64,000 bases of DNA from Phenylobacterium sp. (GTDB lineage: Bacteria > Pseudomonadota > Alphaproteobacteria > Caulobacterales > Caulobacteraceae). Positions 49,707 to 58,163 of this stretch are shown here, one piece after another. Made by a program: the position numbers and the translations under genes. The stretch spans positions 57,675 to 121,674 of the forward strand of contig NZ_JAHBYD010000013.1 in the NCBI RefSeq assembly GCF_019636135.1, given 5' to 3'. The notes under the pieces were generated by a model. The model had not been told where the DNA came from, did no database searches, and was given only the letters and a program-made list of their open reading frames with translations. Every line of letters begins with the position of its first letter. Positions within the stretch are counted from its first letter, which is position 1.

Positions 49707-50539
49707 GCGTCCTGCCTCTGGTAGATCTTCTCCTCGCGCACGAAGTCGGTGAACGCGCCCGCGTGGCTGGAGAAGCGCAGGCTCTCCTTCGAGCCCAGGC
49801 CCAGGAAGCCCTTGCGGGCCAGGGAGTCACGGAAGAGGCCGATGGCGCGGTCCTGCAGCGCGCGGTCGAAGTAGATCAGCACGTTGCGGCACGAGATCAG
49901 GTGCATCTCGCCGAACACCGCGTCGGTCACCAGGCTGTGGTCGGAGAACACGACCCGGCTGCGGAGCGACTTGTCGAAGATCGCGCGGCCGTAGTCGGCG
50001 GTGTAGTAGTCCGAAAGCGAGGATCGGCCGCCCGACTTCTGGTGGTTCGTCGTGAACTTCTTGACCTGGTCCAGCGGGTAGACGCCCGCCTCCGCCGCCT
50101 TGAGCGCGGCCGGGTTGATGTCGGTGGCGTAGAAGATCGTCCGCTCCTCCAGCCCCTCCTCGCGGAACAGGATGGCCAGCGAATAGACCTCCTCCCCGTG
50201 GCTGCAGCCGGCGACCCAGACCTTGAGCGACGGATAGGTCTTCAGGTGCGGCAGCACCCTCTCGCGGAGCGCGCGGAAGTAGCCGGGATCGCGGAACATC
50301 TCGCTGACCTGGACCGTGAGGTAGCCCAGGAGCCGGCCCAGGGTGGCGGGATCGTGCAGCAGGCTCTCCTGCATCGCCGAGAGGCTCGCGAAGCCGAGCT
50401 GGTCGCGGGCCTGCACGAGGCGCCGCTTGATCGAGGCGCGGGCGTAGTTGCGGAAATCGTAGTGATAGCGATGGAACAGCGCGTCCAGCAGCAGCCGGAT
50501 CTCCAGGTCCTCGACGTTGCCGCGCACCACCGGGCTCAC
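49703..50539 (-). CDS. cheR: CheR-type protein-glutamate methyltransferase
   Basis: 278 residues from the GTG at 50539, which overlaps the stop of the kinase gene (GTGA). N-terminal helical CheR domain (FRNYARASIKRRLVQAR), then the SAM domain: VWVAGCSHGEEVYSLAI, FYATDINPAAL, and ISCRNVLIYFD, the active-site NVLIYF phrase. Methylates glutamates with S-adenosylmethionine. In this operon the likely target is one of the two kinases rather than an MCP. Confidence 0.9.
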   Translation of the reverse strand: MSPVVRGNVEDLEIRLLLDALFHRYHYDFRNYARASIKRRLVQARDQLGFASLSAMQESLLHDPATLGRLLGYLTVQVSEMFRDPGYFRALRERVLPHLKTYPSLKVWVAGCSHGEEVYSLAILFREEGLEERTIFYATDINPAALKAAEAGVYPLDQVKKFTTNHQKSGGRSSLSDYYTADYGRAIFDKSLRSRVVFSDHSLVTDAVFGEMHLISCRNVLIYFDRALQDRAIGLFRDSLARKGFLGLGSKESLRFSSHAGAFTDFVREEKIYQRQDA

Positions 50540-53500
50540 CGCGGCATCCAGACCCGCACGAGGGAGAGGAGCCGGTCCACGTCGATCGGCTTGGCCATGT
50601 AGTCGTTGGCGCCGGCCTCGAGGCAACGCTCCTGGTCGTCCGGCATGGCCTTGGCGGTCAGCATCACGATGGGAAGGTCGGCCCAGCGGTCATCGTTCCG
50701 GATCCGCCGCGTGGCCTCCAGGCCGTCCATCACCGGCATCATGACGTCCATGAGCACGAGATCGATCGCCGGGGCCCCGTCCTCGTCGGACTGCGCCAGG
50801 GCGTCCAGCGCCTCCTGGCCGTTGCGCGCGATCTGCACCGAAGCGCCGCGGGGCTCGAGCACACTGGTCAGCGAGTAGATGTTCCGCACGTCGTCCTCCA
50901 CGACGAGGATGCGGCGGCCCTCCAGCACCGAGTCGCGGTTGCGCGCCTTGCGGATCATCCTCTGCTGCTCGGGCGGCAGTTCGGACACCACCTGGTGCAG
51001 GAAGAGCGAGACCTCGTCGAGGAGGCGCTCCGGCGACTTCGCGCCCTTGATGATGATCGAGTGGGAGTAGCGGCGCAGGCGCTGCTCGTCGTCGGCCGAG
51101 AGGTCGTGGCCGGTGTAGACGATGACCGGCGGGAAGGCCTGGTCGCCCTGGCTGAGCGTCTCCAGCAGCGAGAAGCCCGAGGCGTCCGGCAGCGACAGGT
51201 CCAGCACCATGCAGTCGAAGGTCTCGGCCTTCAGCTTCTCCAGGCACTCCGCGGCGGTGCCGACGCCCACGGCCTGGACGTCGCCGGTGGCGAGCAGGCG
51301 GCTCACCGCGTCGCGCTGGACCTCGTCGTCCTCCACGATCAGCACGCGGCGCATGGTCCGCGTGAGCTGCGACTCGAGGCCCTGGAGCACCTCGGACAGC
51401 TTCTCGCGCGGGACCGGCTTCACGAGGTAGCCGACGGCGCCCAGCGACAGCGCGGTCTGGCTGTGGTCAGAGCCCGAGACCACGTGGATCGGGATGTGCC
51501 GGGTCGCCTCGTCGCGCTTGAGGCGGTCGAGGACCGTGAGGCCGGACTGGTCCGGGAGGCCCACGTCCAGCACGATCGCGTGCGGCTTGAACTGCGCGGC
51601 GAGCCCCAGCGCCTCCTCGGCGGTGCCGGCGACCAGGCATTGGAAGCCGAGCTCGCGCGACAGGTCGCACACGATGCCGGCGAACGCCGGATCGTCCTCG
51701 ATGACCAGCAGCAGGCGGCGCGCGTCGCTCAGGTCGTCGCGGTCGTCGGCCACCCTGGGCGCGGGGGACGGCCGTCGCATGCGGGACGCCTCGGCGGGGG
51801 GCGAGGGCGACAGGGCGGCCGGCGCGTCCCGCGGCGCGACCTCGGCGGGGTCGTAGACCAGCGGGATCGCCAAGGTGAAGGTGCTGCCCTCGCCCGGCGT
51901 GCTTTCCAGCGAGATGGCCCCGCCCAGCAGCCGGCCGAGCTCGCGCGAGATCGACAGCCCCAGGCCCGTCCCGCCGTAGCGGCGGCTGATGGCGCCGTCG
52001 GCCTGCCGGAACGCCTCGAAGATGCTCTGCTGCTGCTCGGGGGAGATGCCGATGCCGGTGTCCTTCACCGCCAGCGCCAGCTCGTCGGCGCCCCTGCGGC
52101 GGATCGACAGCTCCACGCGGCCCGTCTCGGTGAACTTGAAGGCGTTGGAGAGCAGGTTCTTGAGGATCTGCTCCAGCCGCTGGCGGTCGGTTTCGATGGC
52201 GCCCGGCACGTCGTCGGCGACGGCGATCCCGAAGGCCAGCCCGCGCGCCTCGGCGACCGGCTGGAAGACGTTCCTGATGTCGTTGGTCAGCCGGCTGACC
52301 GGCAGGGTCTCGGACTGGATCTGAAGCTGGCCCGCCTCGATCTTCGACAGGTCCAGGATGTCGTTGATCAGGATCAGGAGGTCCTCGCCCGACGACTGGA
52401 TCGTCCGCGCATACTTGATCTGGTCGTCCGTGAGGTTGCCCTCGCCGTTGTCGCCCAGCAGCTTCGACAGGATCAGCAGCGAGTTCAGCGGCGTCCTGAG
52501 TTCGTGGGACATGTTGGCGAGGAAGTCGGTCTTATACTGGCTGGCCTGCTCCAGCTCGCTGGCCTTCAGCTCGATGGCCGCCGTGGTGCGCTCCAGCTCG
52601 TCGCGCTGGGCCTCCAGCGTCTGCGCCTGTTCCTCGAGCTGGCTGTTGGTCTGCTCCAGCTCGACCTGCTGCTGCTCCAGGCGGACCTGCTGCTCCTTCA
52701 GGGCCCGGCCCTGTTCCTCCAGCTCCTCGTTGGAGACCCGCAGCTCCTCGCTCTGCACCTGGAGTTCCTCGGACTGCCGCTGGGTCTCCTCCAGGGCGTC
52801 CTGCAGTTGGGTGCGATAGCGCGCCGAGCGCAGCGCGATGCCGATGGCCGGGGCGCTGCGGGCCAGGAGCTCCAGCACCTGCTCGTCGACGGGGTGCAGG
52901 AAGCCGATCTCGATCACGCCGTTGACCACGTCGTCGGCGGTGGCCGGCGCGATCACCAGGTGGCGCGGCCTGTCGCGCCCGAGCGCCGAGCCGACGGTCA
53001 GATAGCCTTCCGGGAGGTCGTGGATCACGAGGGCCCGTCCCTCGGCCGCCACCTGGCCCAGCAGCCCTTCCTTCAGGCCGAACTGCTCCGGGATGGCGGC
53101 GTCGGCGGGCACGCCCAGGGTCGCGACCCGGCGGAAGTCGTCGCCGTCGCTCTTGAACACCGCGCCGGCCTGGGAGCCGACGTAGCGCGCGAGGAACGCC
53201 AGGATGCCGTCCGCCAGTTGCTCGACCGACTTGTCGCCCATCATCGAGGCGCCGAGCTGGACCTGGCCGGCCTGCAGCCATTCCTGCCGGGCCCGGGCGC
53301 GGGCGTTGCGGCGGATCAGGCCGAACACGATCACGGTCAGCAACGCGCCCAGCAGGCCCGACAGCAGGCTGCTCAGCACCGCCGAGCTCTGCGACGCCTG
53401 CATGTCGCCGACGCGGATCACCCGCAGGCGCTGTTCCTCGCGCCGCATCACCTCCAGGCGCGTGCGGATGGCCTCCATCTCGACCTTGCCGCGGTCGGTG

Positions 53501-53958
53501 TCCACCACCGCCTGGGCGGCGGCCGCGCCCCGCGCCTGGCGCAGGTCGATGGTCTCCTTCAGCTCGGCGAGCTTGGAGGCGATGTTGCGCTTGAGCTGCG
53601 CGACGTTGGTCTGCTGGACCGCGTTGTCGGCCGTCAGCGACGCCACCGCCTCCATGCTCGACTCCGCCTCCGCGGCCGCGCGGCGGTAGGGCTCGAGGTA
53701 GCGGTCGTTGCCGGTCAGCAGGTAGCCGCGCTGGCCCGTCTCGGCGTCCTGGATGGTCGAGAGCAGGTCGTCCAGGGCCACGATCACTTCGTGCGAATGG
53801 CGGATCCGGGCGTTGTTCTCCTGCAGCGCCATGACGTTCAGGTACGAGATCGAGCCGCTGACCAGGAAGAAGGTCAGCACCACCACGAGGCCGAGCGTCG
53901 TCCACACGTCGACGCGCGATCCGAACTGCGAGGCGAGGCTGGAACGGGACTGCGGCAT
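50536..53958 (-). CDS. large hybrid sensor histidine kinase: CHASE3-GAF-HisKA-HATPase-3 receivers
   Basis: 1140 residues. TM helix 20-40; CHASE3 periplasmic sensor about 45-180 (DAETGQRGYLLTGNDRYLEP); TM about 190-212; GAF about 250-400; long Gln/Glu-rich coiled coil 405-475 (QSEELQVQSEELRVSNEELE); HisKA with His485 (NMSHELRTPLN); HATPase to about 720 (DTGIGISPEQQ, GTGLGLSISRELG); receivers at about 745, 870 and 1012 with Asp near 794, 917 and 1069. Inner membrane. First gene of the operon. The Glu/Gln-rich coiled coil is a plausible CheR/CheB substrate; the Hpt protein at 31714 a possible phosphate relay. Both are inference. Confidence 0.92.
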   Translation of the reverse strand: MPQSRSSLASQFGSRVDVWTTLGLVVVLTFFLVSGSISYLNVMALQENNARIRHSHEVIVALDDLLSTIQDAETGQRGYLLTGNDRYLEPYRRAAAEAESSMEAVASLTADNAVQQTNVAQLKRNIASKLAELKETIDLRQARGAAAAQAVVDTDRGKVEMEAIRTRLEVMRREEQRLRVIRVGDMQASQSSAVLSSLLSGLLGALLTVIVFGLIRRNARARARQEWLQAGQVQLGASMMGDKSVEQLADGILAFLARYVGSQAGAVFKSDGDDFRRVATLGVPADAAIPEQFGLKEGLLGQVAAEGRALVIHDLPEGYLTVGSALGRDRPRHLVIAPATADDVVNGVIEIGFLHPVDEQVLELLARSAPAIGIALRSARYRTQLQDALEETQRQSEELQVQSEELRVSNEELEEQGRALKEQQVRLEQQQVELEQTNSQLEEQAQTLEAQRDELERTTAAIELKASELEQASQYKTDFLANMSHELRTPLNSLLILSKLLGDNGEGNLTDDQIKYARTIQSSGEDLLILINDILDLSKIEAGQLQIQSETLPVSRLTNDIRNVFQPVAEARGLAFGIAVADDVPGAIETDRQRLEQILKNLLSNAFKFTETGRVELSIRRRGADELALAVKDTGIGISPEQQQSIFEAFRQADGAISRRYGGTGLGLSISRELGRLLGGAISLESTPGEGSTFTLAIPLVYDPAEVAPRDAPAALSPSPPAEASRMRRPSPAPRVADDRDDLSDARRLLLVIEDDPAFAGIVCDLSRELGFQCLVAGTAEEALGLAAQFKPHAIVLDVGLPDQSGLTVLDRLKRDEATRHIPIHVVSGSDHSQTALSLGAVGYLVKPVPREKLSEVLQGLESQLTRTMRRVLIVEDDEVQRDAVSRLLATGDVQAVGVGTAAECLEKLKAETFDCMVLDLSLPDASGFSLLETLSQGDQAFPPVIVYTGHDLSADDEQRLRRYSHSIIIKGAKSPERLLDEVSLFLHQVVSELPPEQQRMIRKARNRDSVLEGRRILVVEDDVRNIYSLTSVLEPRGASVQIARNGQEALDALAQSDEDGAPAIDLVLMDVMMPVMDGLEATRRIRNDDRWADLPIVMLTAKAMPDDQERCLEAGANDYMAKPIDVDRLLSLVRVWMPR

Positions 53959-54190
53959 CGACGCCCTGACAAAACTGAGACCGCGCCTGCCTAGCGGCCT
54001 TACCTGCGAAGATGCAAGGACACCGAAGCGCTGGCGGCCGGTCCGTCCGACGGTCGCCGAAGCGCGCCAGCCGGGCCGGGACGGGCGCCAGGGCGCGAAC
54101 CGGCCAGCGGTGCGTCCCCCCTCCTTGCAGGCGCAAACGGCCCGCCCCGATTTTGGTTCCCCGCGACGTGGCGAGGCGAAGGGGCCGCCG

Positions 54191-55081
54191 TCAGCGGCTG
54201 CGCGCGCTCCGGCGGCGGCGCAGTTCCAGCCAGGCGCCGGGGGCGGCCAGGAACGGGTGGCGCTCGCGCCAGGGGGTGACCTCGATCTCGACGCCGGTGT
54301 GGCGGGCGATCTTGTAGGCGGCGTAGCGGGCGGCTCCGTCGAAGGTGAAGGCGGCCTTCAGGATGCGGGCGATGTTGAGCGGCTTGCCGGCGAGGCTGGG
54401 CAGCGTCCAGCCGGGCAGGCCCCGCTTCGCGGGCGCAAGCACGTCCCCGGCCCGCTCGAAGCGGACGCCGCCGGCGGTCCAGGCCAGCGGCAGGACGGCG
54501 TCGTAGCGCCCGGCGTCGTGGGCCATCACCGTGTCGGCGCGGTCGGCGGCCTCCACGCGGAACTCGGCGGCGTAGGTCCTGCGGAAGAGGGCGGACCAGA
54601 AGTCGGCGGGGCGGCCACGGCGGGGGCCGAGCCGGGCGGCGAAGCGGCTGGCGGTGGCGACGGCGGCGGCGACGGCGTCGCGGGCGGCCGCGGCGGAGGC
54701 GGCGTCGGCGGACCAGACGCGCTGGCAGGGCTGGACGAAGCGGGCCCAGACGGTGGTGTCGAGGGTGCGGCCGGCGGCGGCCTTCGCGAAGGTCGCGAGC
54801 GGCAGGGTGGCCACCTTGGCCTTCAGGCCGCCGACCTCGTGGTAGCTGACCTCGGGCCAGAGCACGCGCTCCGCGAGGCCGCGCAGGCCGCGGCGGTGCG
54901 GGCGCTTCGTCAGGCGGTAGAAGTCGAGGACGCCGGTCAGGTCCCCGGTCCGCAGCGTCGAGCCGTAGTAGAGCACCGCGGCGTCGGTCGCCGGGTCGGC
55001 GAGCGCGGCGGCGAGGCGGACGACGGCGTCGGGCGCGGGGCTCGCCAGCTCAGCCTCCACGAGGGCGCCCAGCGCGCTCAC
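54191..55081 (-). CDS. unrecognised protein of the ceramide head-group operon (nucleotidyltransferase-like start)
   Basis: 296 residues from the GTG at 55081, overlapping the kinase stop (GTGA). No family is certain. The segment VLYYGSTLRTGDLTGVLDFY near residue 40 follows the pattern of pol-beta-type nucleotidyltransferases (hydrophobic-GS, then Asp in a strand), but the second metal Asp is missing. Middle: PEVSYHEVGGLKAKVATLPL; end: KPLNIARILKAAFTFDGAA. Always seen here with a ceramide-kinase-like and a CDP-alcohol transferase-like gene, matching the three-gene cpg cluster next to spt in Caulobacter, which builds the phosphoglycerate head group of ceramide. Confidence 0.6.
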   Translation of the reverse strand: MSALGALVEAELASPAPDAVVRLAAALADPATDAAVLYYGSTLRTGDLTGVLDFYRLTKRPHRRGLRGLAERVLWPEVSYHEVGGLKAKVATLPLATFAKAAAGRTLDTTVWARFVQPCQRVWSADAASAAAARDAVAAAVATASRFAARLGPRRGRPADFWSALFRRTYAAEFRVEAADRADTVMAHDAGRYDAVLPLAWTAGGVRFERAGDVLAPAKRGLPGWTLPSLAGKPLNIARILKAAFTFDGAARYAAYKIARHTGVEIEVTPWRERHPFLAAPGAWLELRRRRSARSR

Positions 55082-55992
55082 GGGATCACGAACTCCAGCT
55101 CGGGCCCCTGGCGCACGGTGAGCTCGCCGCCCCCGTAGATCTCGCCGTCGAGGACGAAGTCGCCGGACCAGCTCATGTCGAACGCGGTCAGGTCGTCTCG
55201 GCGGTAGCCCGCCTCGGCCAGCCAGGGCGCGTCGCGGCCGCCGAGGATCACCGGCAGGGCCCGGTGGAGGCGGCGCGGCGGCGCCTGCACCGAGATCGTC
55301 TTCAGGCCCTCGCGCGGCTCGCCGAACGGCTTCAGGCCCAGCGGGAAGCGCTTGAGCGTCGACGCGATGGTCAGGAACCACCGCGGGGCCGGGTCGAACG
55401 AGACCTCGACGGCCTCCCCCTGGCGCCAGGCGTTCGCGGAGCCGCCGAACAGGGCGCCGACGGCGGCCTGGACGATGGTGACGGCGATGGCGGCGTCGTC
55501 GAAGAGGCCGATGCTGTGGTGCTTCTGGGCCAGCTCGGTGGCGCGGACGAAGGCGCCCGTGCCGAACAGGAAGCCGCGGCGCTCGGGCGCGGGTTGCCCG
55601 GCGCGGACGATCTCCAGGCACCGGCGGCGCTTGGTGGGGCGGCCGGCCTCGGCGGCGGCCAGGAGCTGCTCCAGCGTCGTGCCCAGCGGCGACCCGATGT
55701 CGAGGGCCAGCGCATTGGTCTTGCCGTTGGGCACGATGGCGAGGCGCGGCAGGCGGCCCCCTTGGGCCTCCCTGTAGGCCTCCGGCAGGCGGGTGATCAC
55801 CTCGCGGATGGTGCCGTCGCCGCCATCGACGACCACGAGGTCGACGCCGTGCTCCGCGAAGCGGCGGAGGCTGGCGAACAGCTCGGCGGGCTCCTCGGGC
55901 GCCACCTCGACGACGACTCCGGGCAGCGGGGCGACGTCGCCGCCCCGGTTGCGGTGGCTCTTCTGGTTCCAGATGACGCCCGCGCGGATCAA
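55078..55992 (-). CDS. cpgB: ceramide/diacylglycerol-kinase-family lipid kinase (CpgB-like)
   Basis: 304 residues from the TTG at 55992, whose last two bases start the upstream gene's TGA (TTGA). DAGK catalytic fold: VIWNQKSHRNRGG near the start, nucleotide-binding VVVDGGDGTIREVI near residue 55, and PNGKTNALALD. C-terminal beta part with FGTGAFVRA and DFVLDGEIYGGGEL. Phosphorylates a lipid hydroxyl with ATP; by synteny with Caulobacter CpgB the lipid is ceramide. Diacylglycerol remains possible. Confidence 0.78.
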   Translation of the reverse strand: MIRAGVIWNQKSHRNRGGDVAPLPGVVVEVAPEEPAELFASLRRFAEHGVDLVVVDGGDGTIREVITRLPEAYREAQGGRLPRLAIVPNGKTNALALDIGSPLGTTLEQLLAAAEAGRPTKRRRCLEIVRAGQPAPERRGFLFGTGAFVRATELAQKHHSIGLFDDAAIAVTIVQAAVGALFGGSANAWRQGEAVEVSFDPAPRWFLTIASTLKRFPLGLKPFGEPREGLKTISVQAPPRRLHRALPVILGGRDAPWLAEAGYRRDDLTAFDMSWSGDFVLDGEIYGGGELTVRQGPELEFVIP

Positions 55993-57152
55993 CGCGAGAG
56001 CCAGGAGACCACGCGCTCGCGCGGCGTGGCGAAGGCCTGGGCCAGTTGGGCGGTGTGGACCGCGAGGCTGAGCGCGGTCCAGATCGCCACCAGGTAGAAG
56101 CCGACGTCGGGCCGGCCCAGGGCCCAGGCCGGCGTGAGGATCAGCAGGTTCGGATTCCGCCGCGCGGTGATCTGGCGGAAGAAGCTGTCGAAGGGCCGCC
56201 AGGCATGCACGTGCATGCCGAAGGCGCGCATGAAGATCCCCTCCTCGACCCGCTGGACGACATAGCCGATCAGGATGACGGCCAGCGCCAGCTCGGCCAG
56301 CGGCAGCGGGCTGAGGTGGATCCACTGGACGTACCAGGACGCCGGCGGCGGGTTCCCGGGATGGAAGGCGCCGACGTACCAGGCCCACCACCAGAACGGC
56401 GGGTGGATCAGGTCGATGCCATGGTCGAAGACGTTGCCGATCTTCGAGCTGGTCATGGTGACGCGCGCCAGCTTGCCGTCGACGGTGTCGAGGAAGGTCA
56501 TGATCCAGGCGCAGATCAGCCCCAGGCCGAAGGCGCCGTTCCAGAAGAAGTACTGGGCGCCCAGCACGCCCAGGAAGCCCACGAAGGTCACCATGTTGGG
56601 CGTCAGGCGCGCGCTCGCGCACCAGCGGGTGACGATGCGGGCCGGGACCGGCCAGACGTGCTTGGTGACGAGGTCGGTGACGCCCTTGTACGAGCCCTTG
56701 AACGTGCGGGCCTCCACGGCGCGGACGTTGTCGCGGGTGAGACGGAGGAGGATCGGGTCCTCGCGCTTGCGCAGTTCGGGGTTGTAGCTGAGCTCGGCCG
56801 GCGACAGGCGCGTCAGGCCGCCGGGGTCGGCGCCCCGTTCGATCGCCGCGGAGGCCTCGGCGGCGCGCTCGGCGTGTACGTGGGCGGCGACGGCCTGGCC
56901 GTCGTCGGCGAGCAGCACCGAGCCGGGGCGCTGCGCCAGCGTGCGGATCAGGCTTTCGTCGTAGACCCAGCCGCCCAGCGCGACGACGACCGTGCCCGAG
57001 GCGGGGGCCCGGTCCGCGGCGGCGACGCCCACGCGCCGGAAGATCCGGCGCAGGCGCTCGGCGGCGCTCATGCCCCAGATGCGCACGTCGCCCGACTCCG
57101 GGCCCGCGCCCAGGATCAGGCCCGCGGGGGCCGCTTGCGTGGTCGTGGTCAA
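55989..57152 (-). CDS. CDP-alcohol phosphatidyltransferase-family protein with degenerate nucleotidyltransferase-like N-terminus
   Basis: 387 residues from the TTG at 57152, chosen because it keeps the LILGAG strand; an ATG at MSAAERL is the alternative. Residues 1-130 look like a reduced NTP-transferase domain (GLILGAGPESGDV...LRRIFRRVGV) lacking the usual Lys/Asp residues. The membrane part (about 140-387) has the CDP-alcohol motif DTVDGKLARVTMTSSKIGNV, then FDHGID, with all key Asp residues. Acts in the inner membrane. In the ceramide operon it should join or transfer a phospho-alcohol head group. TTGA-coupled to the kinase. Confidence 0.78.
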   Translation of the reverse strand: MTTTTQAAPAGLILGAGPESGDVRIWGMSAAERLRRIFRRVGVAAADRAPASGTVVVALGGWVYDESLIRTLAQRPGSVLLADDGQAVAAHVHAERAAEASAAIERGADPGGLTRLSPAELSYNPELRKREDPILLRLTRDNVRAVEARTFKGSYKGVTDLVTKHVWPVPARIVTRWCASARLTPNMVTFVGFLGVLGAQYFFWNGAFGLGLICAWIMTFLDTVDGKLARVTMTSSKIGNVFDHGIDLIHPPFWWWAWYVGAFHPGNPPPASWYVQWIHLSPLPLAELALAVILIGYVVQRVEEGIFMRAFGMHVHAWRPFDSFFRQITARRNPNLLILTPAWALGRPDVGFYLVAIWTALSLAVHTAQLAQAFATPRERVVSWLSR

Positions 57153-57229
57153 AAGTCTCGCGCGCCTCTCACGCAAATCGGTGGAACCTGATACCCAGCG
57201 CCGTTCCCTTAGGAAAGCCGTGGGCTCTC

Positions 57230-58114
57230 GTGACCGCCTTCCGTATCGCCCACATATCCGATCCGCACCTGCCGCCGCCGCCCCTGCCCTTCCGGTGGTC
57301 GGATGTGGTCTCCAAACGGTCGCTGTCCCGGTTCGCCTGGCGGCGCAAGCACCATCGGCACGATCCACGGGTGCTGGACGCCCTGACGGCGAGCATCGCG
57401 GGCGCGCGCGTCGACCACCTGGTCGTGACGGGCGACCTGGTCAACTTCGCCACGCCGGAGGAATTCGCGGCCGCGAGGATGTGGCTGGAGGGGCTGGGCG
57501 ACCCGGCGGCGGTGACCGTCTCGCCGGGCAACCACGACGCGCTGGCGGCGGCGGGCGCGCCGAAGGGGTTCGGGCCATGGAAGGCGTGGCTGGGCGATGG
57601 GCCGGACGCGGCCTTTCCGCACCTGCGGGTGCGCGGTCCCGTGGCGATCGTGAACCTGTCGTCGGCCGTGCCCACGGCGCCGCATCTGGCGACGGGCGCG
57701 CTGGGCCGGGCGCAGATCGAGGCGGCGCGGGGCCTGCTGGCCAAGGCCGAGGGGCTCTACCGGGTCGTGCTCGTGCATCACCCCGTGGCGGCGGGCGTGG
57801 TCTCCCGGCGCAAGTCGCTGACCGACGTCGACGCGCTCAGGGCCCTGCTGGCCGAGACCGGCTGCGAGCTGGTGCTGCACGGGCATGCGCACGAGGCCCT
57901 GCTGACCGGCGTCAAGGGCCCCGGCGGCGCCACGATCCCGGTCCTGTGCGTCCCCTCGGCCTCGACGCCGACGGGCATGGCCCACGACCAGGCGGCGCGG
58001 TGGAACGAGATCGCCGTGAGCCGCGACGGCGAGGGCTTCAAGGCCCGCGTGACCGCCCACGCGATCACCGCCGACCTGGGCGTCGAGACCCTGGGCGGCT
58101 ACGTGCTGAGCTAG
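57230..58114 (+). CDS. metallophosphoesterase
   Basis: 294 residues from the GTG at 57230. Complete calcineurin-like metal site: SDPHL (D-x-H), TGDLVN, GNHD, VLVHHP and HGHAH. Cytosolic, no signal peptide. Divergent from the ceramide head-group operon with a 77-base promoter region, so a role in sphingolipid phosphate turnover (for example removing a head-group phosphate) is conceivable but unproven. Its TAG stop begins the repeat element at 58114 (TAG-GGTCCGGACTC). Confidence 0.85.
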   Translation: MTAFRIAHISDPHLPPPPLPFRWSDVVSKRSLSRFAWRRKHHRHDPRVLDALTASIAGARVDHLVVTGDLVNFATPEEFAAARMWLEGLGDPAAVTVSPGNHDALAAAGAPKGFGPWKAWLGDGPDAAFPHLRVRGPVAIVNLSSAVPTAPHLATGALGRAQIEAARGLLAKAEGLYRVVLVHHPVAAGVVSRRKSLTDVDALRALLAETGCELVLHGHAHEALLTGVKGPGGATIPVLCVPSASTPTGMAHDQAARWNEIAVSRDGEGFKARVTAHAITADLGVETLGGYVLS

Positions 58115-58163
58115 GGTCCGGACTCAATTCCCTCTGAGGGAATTCAATGACTTCCGCTCAGCC
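58114..58163. repeat. GGTCCGGACTC half element with AATTCCCTCTGAGGGAATT palindrome
   Basis: Convergent junction between the metallophosphoesterase and ppc. Starts at the last base of the TAG stop with GGTCCGGACTCAATTCCC, continues with GAGGGAATTCAATGACTTCC and ends in GCTCA, whose complement TGA is the ppc stop. The second half (CATCC hairpin and right outer arm seen in copies F and G) is missing. Confidence 0.85.
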
